DNA of 64,000 nt from Halodurantibacterium flavum (GCF_042681825.1 NZ_JBHUGH010000001.1:248001-312000); one strand, 5' to 3'; counted from the first letter of the stretch, positions 53,244 to 63,025 are shown. Numbers and translations: made by a program. Notes: generated by a model from the letters alone, not told the origin.

Positions 53244-54824
53244 CTACTCGCCCTTCGAGATGTTCCAGAAGACGTTCGCAGGCGCGTTCAAGACCCCTTC
53301 GACTCCCGGAGCAAGGGCGGTCAGACGCGCTTGTGTCCCGAGCGGCGCGTAGATCGCTTCTTCATAAACGATGCTTTGGATCTCGGCGGCGATACGCTCG
53401 CGATCCTCCTGGGTCGGCGCACGCAGGAAGGCTTGCGTCTGATCGACGATCTCCGGGACGTCCGCCCAACCCGCATAGCCTTCTTCGCCGGCACCTGCCG
53501 CCACAATCATGTAGTTGCGAAGAGGATCCTGGATCTCGGTGTTGTGCCAGCTGGTGATGAAGATGCTCCAGCCTCCGTCCGCCACCGGACCTTGATTGGC
53601 GCGCTGTGACAGCATGGTCATGAAATCCATCGCCCGCAGTTCAACCGAGAAGCCCGCTTCTCGAAGCTGCTGCGCCAACACGGGCGCGATCGAGGACATG
53701 GCCGGCGAATCCGTGACATGAAGCAAGACAATCGGTTCGCCCTGATACCCGGCTTCTTCCAGGAGGTCTCGCGCGCGGTCCGGGTCGGCTTCCAGCGCCA
53801 TCTCGACCATCGCGTCGCTTTCATAGGGCAAGCCACAGCCGAAGATCGCCCCACACAGGGCATAATGCTCATCGGAACCGAACTGTGCCTGCAACGGCTC
53901 TTGCTGCCCGATGGCCCAGATTGCCGCCTGACGGACCAGACGGTTGTCGAACGGAGCCTGCAGGTGGTTGAACCGGTAGCCGATCTGATACCCGAACTCG
54001 TCGATGTTCTGCGTGGTCACGTCCGGCGACAGCAGCGGCATCAGGTCGGGCAGGACGGTCTGGACATAGTCCACCTCGCCGCTGTTCAGCGCATTCAACG
54101 CGGTCAGGGCATCCGCCATCTCGATCCGTTCGATACGGTCGACCTTGGCCACCTTGCCACCCGCGAGCTGGCTGGCCGGTTCCTCTCTCGGAACGTAATC
54201 TTCAAAGCGGGTATAGACAGCGCGGACGCCGGGCTCATACTGGTCGGCGGCGAAAACAAACGGGCCCGAGCCTACATATTCCGTGATTTGCTCCGAAAAC
54301 GGCGTCTGCGCGACGCGCTCCGGCATGATGAACAACGGCACGCCGGACGGTTTGGCGAAGGCATCCAGGATGACGCTGGTCGGAACGCTCAGCGTCACGA
54401 CAAAGGTTTGCTCGTCCACCGGCTCGATCGTCTCGGTAATCCCGCGCAGTGCCAGCCCCATTCGGTCCCGCTGTCCCCAACGGTTGATGGAGGCAATGAC
54501 GTCAGCCGAGGTGACCGGCGTGCCATCGTGCCATGTCAGGCCGTCCCGCAGTGTGAAGGTGTATGTGGTGCCATCCTCTGATACCTCGTGGCTCTCCACC
54601 ATCTGCGGCTGGATCTGTTGCTCGCTGTCCAGCGCGTAAAGCGTGTCATAGACCAAGTAGCCGTGATCGCGCGTCTGATGCGCCGCGCTCATGATCGGGT
54701 CAAGGTTGCCAAGCCGCTGCTCCATGACGATCCGAAGCTCGTCAGCCAGCGCGGACGGTGCGATCAGGCTGCTGGCGGCAAAAATGGAAAGCAGGCCGAA
54801 CCCACCCTGTCTTATCAAGTCCAT
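53244..54824 (-). CDS. Peptide-type ABC transporter substrate-binding protein
   Basis: 526 residues, family-5 periplasmic binding protein with a signal peptide (hydrophobic 'LLSIFAASSLIAPSALA'). Typical motifs are 'YTFTLRDGLTWHDGTPVTSA' and 'IGYRFNHLQAPFDNRLVRQA'. Members bind peptides, opines, nickel or small amides; here the operon leader is an amidohydrolase, so an amide or cyclic nitrogen compound is plausible. It lies 64 bases after the amidohydrolase gene. Confidence 0.88.
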   Translation of the reverse strand: MDLIRQGGFGLLSIFAASSLIAPSALADELRIVMEQRLGNLDPIMSAAHQTRDHGYLVYDTLYALDSEQQIQPQMVESHEVSEDGTTYTFTLRDGLTWHDGTPVTSADVIASINRWGQRDRMGLALRGITETIEPVDEQTFVVTLSVPTSVILDAFAKPSGVPLFIMPERVAQTPFSEQITEYVGSGPFVFAADQYEPGVRAVYTRFEDYVPREEPASQLAGGKVAKVDRIERIEMADALTALNALNSGEVDYVQTVLPDLMPLLSPDVTTQNIDEFGYQIGYRFNHLQAPFDNRLVRQAAIWAIGQQEPLQAQFGSDEHYALCGAIFGCGLPYESDAMVEMALEADPDRARDLLEEAGYQGEPIVLLHVTDSPAMSSIAPVLAQQLREAGFSVELRAMDFMTMLSQRANQGPVADGGWSIFITSWHNTEIQDPLRNYMIVAAGAGEEGYAGWADVPEIVDQTQAFLRAPTQEDRERIAAEIQSIVYEEAIYAPLGTQARLTALAPGVEGVLNAPANVFWNISKGE

Positions 54825-54888
54825 CGTATGTTCCCCGTTGTTGATCTACTTTTGAGCCGCCGCAGCGAAACACGGCGAAACCGTCGCG

Positions 54889-56325
54889 TCAGGCCCGGAA
54901 CTCTGGATAGCTTTCGGGCGATAGCGTGTTGATATCGCGGTGGCCCCAGTCCTCGCGGTGCATGTTGGCCCACATGGTTTCAGCGCCGGCCTGCAAGTCG
55001 GCCAGCAGCGCCGCCGTATCGCAATCGGGCAACTGTCGATCACGCATGATGAAGCGGCCGTCGACCATCGAGGAATTCAGATCCTCGGCCTGTGCTGAAT
55101 AGACGATATTACGTATCGGGTCGCGCATCGGCGTCATGAAGAGGCTGGCTCCCTCCCAGAACAACAAGTCTGCCTTGGCGCCTGACGCAATCCGCCCCAG
55201 GTCATCGCGTCCCAACGCCTTGGCGCCGGCCAATGTCGCCGAATTGAAAACGTCTGCTGCGGTCGCAACCTCAGTGCGGCGGTCCATGATCTTGGAGATA
55301 ACCGCGGTCCACCGCATGCCCTCGATCATGCTCTGGGGGCAGGTGTCGGTGCCCAAGGTCATCGTGATGCCTTTCGCAAGATAGCGAGAATAGCTTTCCA
55401 TCGCGATCCCACGACGGGCGAACACCCATACGGCATGGGCGACGTTCGTCCCGGTCCGTGACAGGATGTCCAGGTCATCGGCATGATAGTTCACCCAGCT
55501 TGACCCGCCGGGCATGATGACATGACCCAGCAGAACGTCCGGCCCGAGAAAGCCGATCTTCTCAAGCCACTCCACGGGCGAGCAGCCATTGCGACGCACC
55601 ATCTCCTGGAATTCAGGCACGGATTGCGACGTGTGGAGTGCAATGGGACAACCCAGTTCTGTCGCCGCCTGCCGTGATTTCTTCAACAGGGCCTCGGAGC
55701 AGGTGTCGACTTGGACCGGAGTCAGAAAGCCCTTGATCCGGCCATTCGCCTTGCCGTCATACTTCCTGACGAAATCGACAGCGTGCTTCATCCGCGCGGC
55801 GCCGTCGTCTTCCGACCATTCATACTGGACGCTTCGTCCGTCCCTCGTGAACCACCGGCCGGAGCGATAGCCTTCGCCGATATAGGCCCGCAGTCCCACC
55901 TTCTCGACCTGCTCGGCGACAAAGCTGCCGTGGCCGCCCATCTCTACGATAGTCGTGGTGCCGGTGCGGATCAATTCGGGCATCGACGTGGCGACACAGG
56001 CCCGGCGGGCGGCGTCGGTGATTGCGCCGTCACGCGCTGTGAGAAACTCGAACAGGCCGGACAAATAGAAGTTACGCGGGCCGCGGTCCTCGACAAACGA
56101 ACGATCCAGCGGAGACTCTGTTAGATGGGCGTGCGTGTTGATGAGCCCGGGGGTGACAATCTTGTCGCGGGCATCGATCACCTCATCCGCATCACCAGCG
56201 AAATCGCCGCCTCGCACCTCTGCGATCCGATCGCCCTCTACCAGAATGTAGCCGTTCTTCAAATGACGATGGCCACCATCCTGAAAGGCAATGATGTGAC
56301 CAGCCTGGATCACTTTCCTGCTCAT
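54889..56325 (-). CDS. Amidohydrolase (TrzN/AtzA/SAH-deaminase-like)
   Basis: 478 residues, metal-dependent TIM-barrel hydrolase. H65 and H67 ('LINTHAHLTES') form the HxH metal pair. Further ligands appear in 'CPIALHTSQS', 'VLLGHVIMPGG' and 'ITMTLGTDTCPQSMIEG'. The family hydrolyses C-N or C-Cl bonds in rings such as s-triazines, cytosine or guanine. No signal peptide, so it acts in the cytoplasm on what the importer brings in. Leads the minus-strand operon; an operator-like palindrome lies 20-33 bases upstream. Confidence 0.85.
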   Translation of the reverse strand: MSRKVIQAGHIIAFQDGGHRHLKNGYILVEGDRIAEVRGGDFAGDADEVIDARDKIVTPGLINTHAHLTESPLDRSFVEDRGPRNFYLSGLFEFLTARDGAITDAARRACVATSMPELIRTGTTTIVEMGGHGSFVAEQVEKVGLRAYIGEGYRSGRWFTRDGRSVQYEWSEDDGAARMKHAVDFVRKYDGKANGRIKGFLTPVQVDTCSEALLKKSRQAATELGCPIALHTSQSVPEFQEMVRRNGCSPVEWLEKIGFLGPDVLLGHVIMPGGSSWVNYHADDLDILSRTGTNVAHAVWVFARRGIAMESYSRYLAKGITMTLGTDTCPQSMIEGMRWTAVISKIMDRRTEVATAADVFNSATLAGAKALGRDDLGRIASGAKADLLFWEGASLFMTPMRDPIRNIVYSAQAEDLNSSMVDGRFIMRDRQLPDCDTAALLADLQAGAETMWANMHREDWGHRDINTLSPESYPEFRA

Positions 56326-56963
56326 GCCGCCCCCGAGTTCATGATTCTGAATTCATAATTCAGCCTATCGGCGGAACTCGATGCGTCCAATGTTTTCTGC
56401 ACCTGCGGCGAAATTTCGAGTCGATTGCCATTGCGCTAGGCATTTCAATGCAAATTCGGGCGCGACAAGAAGCATTGCAGAAAGAGCCGTGCGAAAACTG
56501 GACTGGTCCGAATTGACTTAGTATCCAGAATCCGGGGGTGATCGAGTGGCGCGAAAGGCACTGGCGGTGGGTCGCGCCTCCGCGGCACATCTTTTCTCTC
56601 ACTGCAATCGACAGGCCAAGAGCCAGGTTTACGGAGCGCTGCCGGCCCAGCCGCGCGGCGCAGCGGCAAGCTCCCACTCCATGCCGGCGACTCCGGCAGG
56701 CCCGTTGGGATGCCGGTGCGGTCGCCGCGAGTTTGTCCTTGGATTTTTTTGACATTTTGCGCCACGCGCAACGGTCGTCGCTCCAACCGGAGCAGTTTGC
56801 CTGCGAAGGCGAGCGCGTTGGTCCCTCTTGCCCGGTTTCTGCACCCTGTGCACATGACTCAAGCGAAACGACGCGGCGGGTCCGCGTGCAAGCGGCGGGT
56901 CGCGGGTCATTGCCCAAGTTGGCGGCGCTCTGCTACACAGGGAACAAAGGAGAAGATGAAGCC
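56326..56963. promoter_or_regulatory. Divergent promoter region between the amidohydrolase operon and the GntR gene
   Basis: 638 bases without a credible gene. Open frames in it have no ribosome site and no family. It holds the palindrome at 56345 and both promoters. AAGGAG at 56947-56952 serves the GntR gene; a tiny ATG-AAG-CCG-TGA frame (56956-56967) overlaps its GTG start. Confidence 0.5.
56345..56358. promoter_or_regulatory. GntR operator candidate upstream of the amidohydrolase operon
   Basis: TTCTGAATTCATAA, identical in 13 of 14 positions to the perfect palindrome upstream of hyuA. It is part of a second overlapping inverted repeat CTGAAT-TCATA-ATTCAG (56347-56363). It lies 20 bases before the amidohydrolase ATG on the minus strand. 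Confidence 0.65.
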
Positions 56964-57947
56964 GTGAGCGGTTCAGAGGCTTATTATGAAGTTGTTCGGA
57001 AGACGCTGGAGCGCAACATCCGCAACAGGGTTCTGCCTGACGGCACACGCCTTTACGTAGCGGCTCTGGCGGACCGTCTCGGAGTCAGCCGATCCCCGGT
57101 CAAACGGGCACTTGAAATACTTGAGCAGTCGGGACTGGTTCGGCGGACGGATGGCCAAGGTTGGGTAGTGGGCACGCAACAGGAAAGTGGCGAGCGCATG
57201 AACCTTCACCTGCTGCAACTGGCCCTGCCTCAAAGCGGATCAACCCTGCTGGTCAAACCCGGATGGGAGCGCATCACGCAAACGCTTGCTACCGAAGTGA
57301 CCCGATGCATTCCCTTCGGAAGCTGGAGGATTTCCGAGTCTGAACTCTGCACGCGATTTGCAGTAAGTCGCACGGTGATACGTGAGGTCCTGGCGCGGCT
57401 GCACGAGAGGGGCCTGATCGGAAAGAACCGCTCGTCGCATTGGACCGCCGGCCCGCTCTCTGCCCAGATGCTGAACGAAATGCACGATATACGGCGGCTG
57501 GTCGAGCCGCTGGCCCTCAAGCGCGCGGCGCACCGCCTGAACAACGACAAACTTCTGGCCATGCGCGACCGGGTCGATGCTGCGCTGGCGTCCCGCGGTA
57601 CGCCGTCGCCCGAGCAGATGGACATTATCGAAAACGACCTGCATTTCGACTGCGTCTCACCACAACCAAGCAATCAGATAAAAAGCACGCTGGAAAGGCT
57701 GCGAATATCAATGGTCGTCAACCAGCAGTTTACCCGCCACGTCGCGCGACATCAGGAAAGCACCGCCCTGACCGAGCATCGGCTGGTACTGGATCATCTG
57801 ATCGCAGGTGACGCCGACGGCGCGGCTGCCGCCCTGACATTTCATCTTGACGCCGATCACCTGCGCACGCGCGACCGACTGAAGGTGCTATCGATCTTTT
57901 CGGTCGAGGATGATGACGTCCCGCCTTACTTGACACGGGTGCTTTGA
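56964..57947 (+). CDS. GntR-family regulator with two winged-helix domains
   Basis: 327 residues from a GTG start, chosen because AAGGAG lies 11 bases before it and upstream sequence is not protein-like. The first wHTH is at residues about 8-70 ('LADRLGVSRSPVKRALEIL'). The second is at about 97-165 ('LCTRFAVSRTVIREVLARL'). A helical FCD-like ligand domain follows ('MHDIRRLVEPLALKRAAH', 'EHRLVLDHLIAGDADGAAAAL'). The tandem DNA-binding arrangement is unusual for GntR proteins. Its stop overlaps the ATG of the PotD-like gene (TGATG). It probably controls the two flanking operons through the shared palindrome. Confidence 0.85.
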   Translation: MSGSEAYYEVVRKTLERNIRNRVLPDGTRLYVAALADRLGVSRSPVKRALEILEQSGLVRRTDGQGWVVGTQQESGERMNLHLLQLALPQSGSTLLVKPGWERITQTLATEVTRCIPFGSWRISESELCTRFAVSRTVIREVLARLHERGLIGKNRSSHWTAGPLSAQMLNEMHDIRRLVEPLALKRAAHRLNNDKLLAMRDRVDAALASRGTPSPEQMDIIENDLHFDCVSPQPSNQIKSTLERLRISMVVNQQFTRHVARHQESTALTEHRLVLDHLIAGDADGAAAALTFHLDADHLRTRDRLKVLSIFSVEDDDVPPYLTRVL

Positions 57948-59122
57948 TGGCACAGCCCGCTTCCAAGGCACGACCAAGACTTCGCGTCATCTCGCGCGGT
58001 GAGTTCACGGGCAGCCTGATACGGGAGCAGGCTCAGAAAGATCTCGGCTTTCCGATCGATTTCATGATTCTGGATACGACCCAGGGTCTCCAGCAGGTGA
58101 TCAAGCAGCCTGAAAGCTTTGATGTCTATCATCAGTGGCATACCTCTGACCTGATCTGGACCGCGCGCTGCATCCAGGCCATCGACCTGGGACGGATCGA
58201 CACGGGTGCCCGGATCCGCGCCTCGGCAGGCGCCGGGAACAGCGGAGACCACGCCCTGCATTCCATCTATGACCGGCTGTTCGTCCAGAAGCACGGCAAC
58301 CTGGGCCGAATACCCACCGACCAGGTTGCGGTCCTTCCCACGCTGCACGGGGTGGACGGGTTCGCCTGGCGGCCTTCGTTGGAAACCTCGCTTCGTCCGA
58401 ACGAAGCCGAAAGCTGGGGATGGCTTCTGGATCCGCGTTGGGCAGGACATGTTGCCTTGATCGCAGACCCGGTACTCGGGATGATCGAGGCAGCCCTCGC
58501 CACCGAGGCACAGTCCGGCCAACGTTTCGGCGACATCGGGAACCTGACGATCGACGAAATCGACGAAATCGCCGATCGCCTTACCCACAAGAAGAAAATC
58601 GGGCATTTCCTCGGCTTCTGGAACAGTCAGGAAGAGGCGGTAAGACTGGTGCGTCGAGGGTCGGTCAAGGTGCAAAGCCTGTTCTCCCCTGCGGTGTCGG
58701 AGTTGCGCGCCGCAGGAATCAACCTGACCATCTCCAGTCCCGTCGAGGGCTGCCGGGGCTGGCAGAGTGACCTGAGCATCTCTGCTGCCGCCGAAGGCGA
58801 GACGCTTGACGCCGCCTATGCCTATCTCAATTGGTGGCAGAATGGCTGGGCTGGTGCATGTCTGTCCCGGCAAGGTTTTTATTTTGCTTTCCCGGACCTG
58901 GCCCGCCCTTACCTGAGCGATGAGGAATGGGCCTATTGGTACGAGGGGCAGCCGGCACCTTGTCCACTACCCGGTCCTGATGGCAGCCCGACCATCCCCG
59001 AAGGGCATCGCCGCGAAGGGGGTTCGTATCGCGAACGGATGTCCAGCGCGCGCATCTGGAACTGCTTCATGGATGAACACAGTCACGTCGTACGGCGCTG
59101 GCGAGAGTTTCTGGAGGCGTGA
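57947..59122 (+). CDS. PotD-like extracellular-solute-binding family protein without signal peptide
   Basis: 391 residues, similar to family-1 polyamine-type binding proteins ('GWLLDPRWAGHVALIADPVL', 'AYLNWWQNGWAGACLSRQGF'). It starts 'MAQPASKARPRLRVISRGEF' with no hydrophobic segment, so by sequence it stays in the cytoplasm unless exported otherwise. It is translationally coupled to the GntR regulator and has no permease of its own nearby. A cytosolic ligand sensor working with the regulator is one reading; a substrate carrier for the hydantoinase is another. Confidence 0.75.
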   Translation: MAQPASKARPRLRVISRGEFTGSLIREQAQKDLGFPIDFMILDTTQGLQQVIKQPESFDVYHQWHTSDLIWTARCIQAIDLGRIDTGARIRASAGAGNSGDHALHSIYDRLFVQKHGNLGRIPTDQVAVLPTLHGVDGFAWRPSLETSLRPNEAESWGWLLDPRWAGHVALIADPVLGMIEAALATEAQSGQRFGDIGNLTIDEIDEIADRLTHKKKIGHFLGFWNSQEEAVRLVRRGSVKVQSLFSPAVSELRAAGINLTISSPVEGCRGWQSDLSISAAAEGETLDAAYAYLNWWQNGWAGACLSRQGFYFAFPDLARPYLSDEEWAYWYEGQPAPCPLPGPDGSPTIPEGHRREGGSYRERMSSARIWNCFMDEHSHVVRRWREFLEA

Positions 59123-59150
59123 ACCGCCCCGGTGGTGGCGGTTCGCCCAT

Positions 59151-60908
59151 CTATTGCCGACGTCTCGCGGCTGCGGTCGCCGCTTCGTCAAGTTCGCCCC
59201 CCGCAATGATGACGCCGTAATCCTGCTGCGCCATATCCACGGTCAGCAGACCGTCCCTGACATCCGCAAGAACGGCCTGCGGCTCGCGCTGCCAAGGATC
59301 GCCGTACCCGCCGCCACAAGGCCCTTCGCAAACCAGCCGCTCACCTTCCTTGACCTGGAAATAGGCGACCTTCGATGGCAGATCGGAGATCGAGCCATCC
59401 CTGCGGTGCAATAGCATCCTGGCAGGCCGCCCCTCGGCACCGCCATCAAATCCCCAAGGCTTGACTGAATGCCCCTCGCCCTCAATCGAGAAGCCGGCGT
59501 CCGACAGAAAGGTGAACTCGCGCACCGCGCCCACACCGCCGCGCCACCGACCAGGCACGCAGCGATCATCAAGCAGCTCGTAGCGGTCGCAACGGACCGG
59601 GATGTGGCTTTCTATATCCTCGATTGGATTGTTCCGCGTGTTGGCGTAAAGCGTGTCCACGGCATCCATGCCGTCCTTGCCGAAACGGCCGCCATAGGCG
59701 CCCTCCATGATCTCCATATGGACCCAATGATCTGACTGGTCGAGCCCGGACAGCGCAACAATCCGAAGGTTTCCGACACCCGCCGAAACATTCTCGGGGA
59801 CGATTTGCGCCAGGGCCTTCATCACGGTGTCCGCCAGCTGATTGCCCGGACAAAAACGCGCGATCACGGGCGCCGGGAAGATTGGGTTTGCCAGGCAACC
59901 CTTTGGCGCGACGATGGTGATCGGGCGGATCAGGCCGGCGTTCTGCGGGATGGTTCCATATTCAACGCTGTCGAGAAGGATCGACCGGACCGTCAACCAG
60001 ACGGCGCAGTCGGTCGTCCCGACGAAGGGCATGTTGATCGGGCGGTCGCTAACCTGGGGTGCCGTGCCCGTCAGATCGACGGTCATGCTGTCGCCCCGGA
60101 TCTTGACCGTTGCAGCAATCGGCAGATGCCGGCGCGCAGGATCGGGATCGTCCAGATATCCGTCGATATGACTGATGGCGCTGTAGTCCCCGTCAGGCAG
60201 AGCCGCGATGGCCGCGCGCATCAAGCGTTCCGAATAGTCCATCAGATCGCTGCAGGCGTCGCGAAACGCCGTTTCACCATACAGCGTGACAAGGTCGCGA
60301 TAACGCTCGGCGCCGATCCGCGCCGCCTTGATCTGCGCCTCCATATCGCCAACGACCAGATGGGGAACGCGGATATTGCCGTTCAGGATGTGCCACACGG
60401 GGTCCACCCGGCGACCTGCGTCATACACCTTGACGGCTTTGAACTGCAAACCCTCGGCATAGCAGTCCACTGCCTCGACAATGCCGCAACTGCCGGGGGT
60501 TTGTGCCCCGATATCCAGATGGTGCGCCGTGGTCGCGGAAAATCCCATCAACCTGTCCTGCACGAAGACTGGTACGACGAACGCGACATCCGGCCCGTGC
60601 GAGGCACCGCCATAGGGGTCGTTGTGCATGATGACGTCCCCCTCTTGCAGGGTTTCGCCGCGGGACTCCAGAACCTCCAGGATGTTCCGGATATAGCCGG
60701 GAATTGGCCCGGATTGCAGCGGCGTCGAAAAGGCGCATTCGCACAGCTGGCGACCCGTTTCATCGGTCAATGCCGCCCCGAAATCCTCGGATTCGCGGAT
60801 GATCGAAGAATAGGCCATGCGCATCAGCTTGTGACCCATCTCGATGGCGATGTTATCCAAGGCGCCCTGGATGACCGAGGCAGTGACGGGATCGATGCGT
60901 TGGTTCAT
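59151..60908 (-). CDS. hyuB: Hydantoinase B/oxoprolinase-family subunit
   Basis: 585 residues, full-length HyuB. Conserved features include the start 'DPVTASVIQGALDNIAIEMG', 'GDVIMHNDPYGGASHGPDVA' and 'GGVGAVREFTFLSDAGFSIE'. With HyuA it makes an ATP-dependent cyclase-type amidohydrolase that opens hydantoins, 5-oxoproline or caprolactam-like rings. Its ATG overlaps the hyuA stop (ATGA). Last gene of the hyuAB operon, convergent with the PotD-like gene. Confidence 0.88.
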   Translation of the reverse strand: MNQRIDPVTASVIQGALDNIAIEMGHKLMRMAYSSIIRESEDFGAALTDETGRQLCECAFSTPLQSGPIPGYIRNILEVLESRGETLQEGDVIMHNDPYGGASHGPDVAFVVPVFVQDRLMGFSATTAHHLDIGAQTPGSCGIVEAVDCYAEGLQFKAVKVYDAGRRVDPVWHILNGNIRVPHLVVGDMEAQIKAARIGAERYRDLVTLYGETAFRDACSDLMDYSERLMRAAIAALPDGDYSAISHIDGYLDDPDPARRHLPIAATVKIRGDSMTVDLTGTAPQVSDRPINMPFVGTTDCAVWLTVRSILLDSVEYGTIPQNAGLIRPITIVAPKGCLANPIFPAPVIARFCPGNQLADTVMKALAQIVPENVSAGVGNLRIVALSGLDQSDHWVHMEIMEGAYGGRFGKDGMDAVDTLYANTRNNPIEDIESHIPVRCDRYELLDDRCVPGRWRGGVGAVREFTFLSDAGFSIEGEGHSVKPWGFDGGAEGRPARMLLHRRDGSISDLPSKVAYFQVKEGERLVCEGPCGGGYGDPWQREPQAVLADVRDGLLTVDMAQQDYGVIIAGGELDEAATAAARRRQ

Positions 60909-62983
60909 GCCGGCTCTCCCATCGTGATAAGCAGGCTGCCCGAGGGCAGGACCCGGAATGTGGCGTCAGGGGGCACGATGGTTGTGCTGTCCTTCTGCGT
61001 GACAATGGCGGGCCCGGGAACAACCTGATCCACCGGCAGATGCGCACGGCGATAGACTGAAGTCTGATGACTGGCCAGTATTCCTCCAACCCGGAAGACG
61101 ACATCGACAGTGCGCACCAGCGCAGCCTCAATCGTGCCCCCTTGCGGCGCCTTCATCGCTTCCAGCTTGGGCAGCTTTGCCGATGCGGTGCAACGCAGAT
61201 TTACCACCTCGATGGGGCTGGACTGAAAGTCATGCCCGTATTCGGCCTTGTGGGCCGAGTGAAATGCCTGCCACACAGACTGTATGGCATCGTCCGTGAC
61301 GATCCCTTCTGGCAACGCGATGCCGAGCTCGTATCCCTGGCCCTGATAACGCAGGTCCGCCGTTCGTGCGTATATGATCTGATCCGGGCCAACATTGTCC
61401 CGCGCGAACTGGTCCGTCAGCTGCCGCATCATCTCGCCCAGGTCGGAATTCATGCGATCCAGATCGATCGCGCCGGACACCTGAAACTGAGTGCGGCGCA
61501 GATCATACTTCAAATCCGTGGTCAGCAAACCCATTGCCGAGGTGATGCCCGGATGCGGCGGGACAAGAACCTCCGGTATCGACAGCATCCGGGCCACCTC
61601 GGCGCCGTGCAGCGGCCCCGCGCCGCCCATCGCGACCAGTGCAAAGCCCCGTGGATCAATGCCCTTCTGAACTGTCCGGGATCGGATCGCATTGGCCATA
61701 TTCGCGTTCAAGATGGTCAGCACACCCTCGGCCGCCTCTTCGGCCGACAGACCCAGTCGGGTCGCCAGATCTGCGATCACACGCCGCGACGCTTCGACGT
61801 CCAATTCCATTTCGCCGCCCAGGAAATCCTGCGCTGCAAGTCGGCCCAACACGACATTGGCGTCTGTCACCGTAGGTTCGGTGCCGCCACGCCCATAGGC
61901 TGCGGGACCCGGCTCTGCCCCCGCGCTGTGCGGGCCTACGCGGAACGCGCCGCCGCGGTCCTGCCACGCAATCGAACCTCCGCCGGCACCGATGGTGTGG
62001 ATGTCCAGCATCGGCATCAGCAACGGAAACCCGGCGATCGAGGTCGAGCGGGCGTCGGTCTCGGACACATTTCCATCAATGACGATGCCGATATCTGCGG
62101 ACGTGCCGCCGATGTCGAACGTGATCAGGCGGTTGCGTCCATCCTGTTCTCCGATCCAGGCGCCGCCAAGAACACCTGCCGCCAGCCCCGATTGCAGCGT
62201 CAGGGCAGGCTGTTCGACGACCATTTTCGGTGTCGCGACGCCTCCGTTCGACGCCATCACCCGCAGCTCGGCGGACATGCCGAGTTCATTCAGTGCTCGG
62301 TCCAGCCGCGCAATATAGCCGTCGACTTTCGGGCCGATAAAGCACGCCAAGGCAGCCGTCGTAAAGCGCTCGAACTCGCGGAACTGCGGCGAGACAAAGG
62401 ACGATGTCGTGACAAAGGCACCGGGCATCTCCTCAAGCACGATGTCACGCGCCCGGTTTTCATGATCCGGATTGATGAACGAAAAGAGAAAACAGATGGC
62501 AACGGCCTCCACGCCTTCGGCACGCAGTTCGCGCGCGGCGCGTCGGACGGCATCCTCGTCGAGCGGCACAAGTTCGGCACCAGAGGGCGGGACAAGCCGG
62601 CCAGGTACCGTCTTGCGATGGCGCCGCAGGATCAATGGGCGCGCCTGCCATGGGATGTCCTGGCGGATCGAGTAATGCGCTGGCCGTTGATGGCGGCCGA
62701 TGTGAAGGATGTCGCGGAATCCGTCGTTCGTAATCATGCCGCAGACGGCGCCCCTGCCTTCAAGGACGGCATTGGTGGCAGTGGTCGTCCCATGAAAGAC
62801 ATAGTCGATCAGGTCGAGACCGATATCGTTGCGCTCGCACAACTCGACGATCCCGCGCATCACGCCCTGCGACGGGTCGGTGGGTGTCGTCGAGACCTTG
62901 TGGATGGCGATCGCGCCACTTTCTGTGTCGCTGTACACCAGATCCGTAAACGTGCCGCCGACATCGACGCCGATCATTTTCAT
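60905..62983 (-). CDS. hyuA: Hydantoinase A/oxoprolinase-family subunit
   Basis: 692 residues, an ASKHA-fold ATP-binding subunit. The N-terminus 'IGVDVGGTFTDLVYS' is the phosphate-binding loop, with 'VFHGTTTATNAVLEG' and 'TFDIGGTSADIGIV' as further nucleotide motifs. It phosphorylates or activates the ring carbonyl for hydrolysis with HyuB. I prefer ATG 62983 (GGAG 7 bases before) to a TTG at 62989. A perfect 14-bp palindrome lies 29-42 bases upstream, a likely GntR operator. Confidence 0.88.
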   Translation of the reverse strand: MKMIGVDVGGTFTDLVYSDTESGAIAIHKVSTTPTDPSQGVMRGIVELCERNDIGLDLIDYVFHGTTTATNAVLEGRGAVCGMITNDGFRDILHIGRHQRPAHYSIRQDIPWQARPLILRRHRKTVPGRLVPPSGAELVPLDEDAVRRAARELRAEGVEAVAICFLFSFINPDHENRARDIVLEEMPGAFVTTSSFVSPQFREFERFTTAALACFIGPKVDGYIARLDRALNELGMSAELRVMASNGGVATPKMVVEQPALTLQSGLAAGVLGGAWIGEQDGRNRLITFDIGGTSADIGIVIDGNVSETDARSTSIAGFPLLMPMLDIHTIGAGGGSIAWQDRGGAFRVGPHSAGAEPGPAAYGRGGTEPTVTDANVVLGRLAAQDFLGGEMELDVEASRRVIADLATRLGLSAEEAAEGVLTILNANMANAIRSRTVQKGIDPRGFALVAMGGAGPLHGAEVARMLSIPEVLVPPHPGITSAMGLLTTDLKYDLRRTQFQVSGAIDLDRMNSDLGEMMRQLTDQFARDNVGPDQIIYARTADLRYQGQGYELGIALPEGIVTDDAIQSVWQAFHSAHKAEYGHDFQSSPIEVVNLRCTASAKLPKLEAMKAPQGGTIEAALVRTVDVVFRVGGILASHQTSVYRRAHLPVDQVVPGPAIVTQKDSTTIVPPDATFRVLPSGSLLITMGEPA

Positions 62984-63011
62984 GAGCAAACTCCGCCCCT
63001 GCGTATGTGAT

Positions 63012-63025
63012 TTATGAATTCATAA
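63012..63025. promoter_or_regulatory. GntR operator candidate upstream of hyuA
   Basis: Perfect palindrome TTATGAATTCATAA, extended by TGTGA and TCACA arms with one mismatched pair between (63006-63031). It lies 29 bases before the hyuA ATG. The 13/14 copy before the amidohydrolase at 56345 makes a shared regulator likely. Confidence 0.75.

Noticed and set aside
56538..56963. Upstream extension of the GntR gene, and small open frames in the same gap
   Set aside because: The extension is Arg/Pro-rich and has no similarity. AAGGAG before the GTG at 56964 gives a sensible start.
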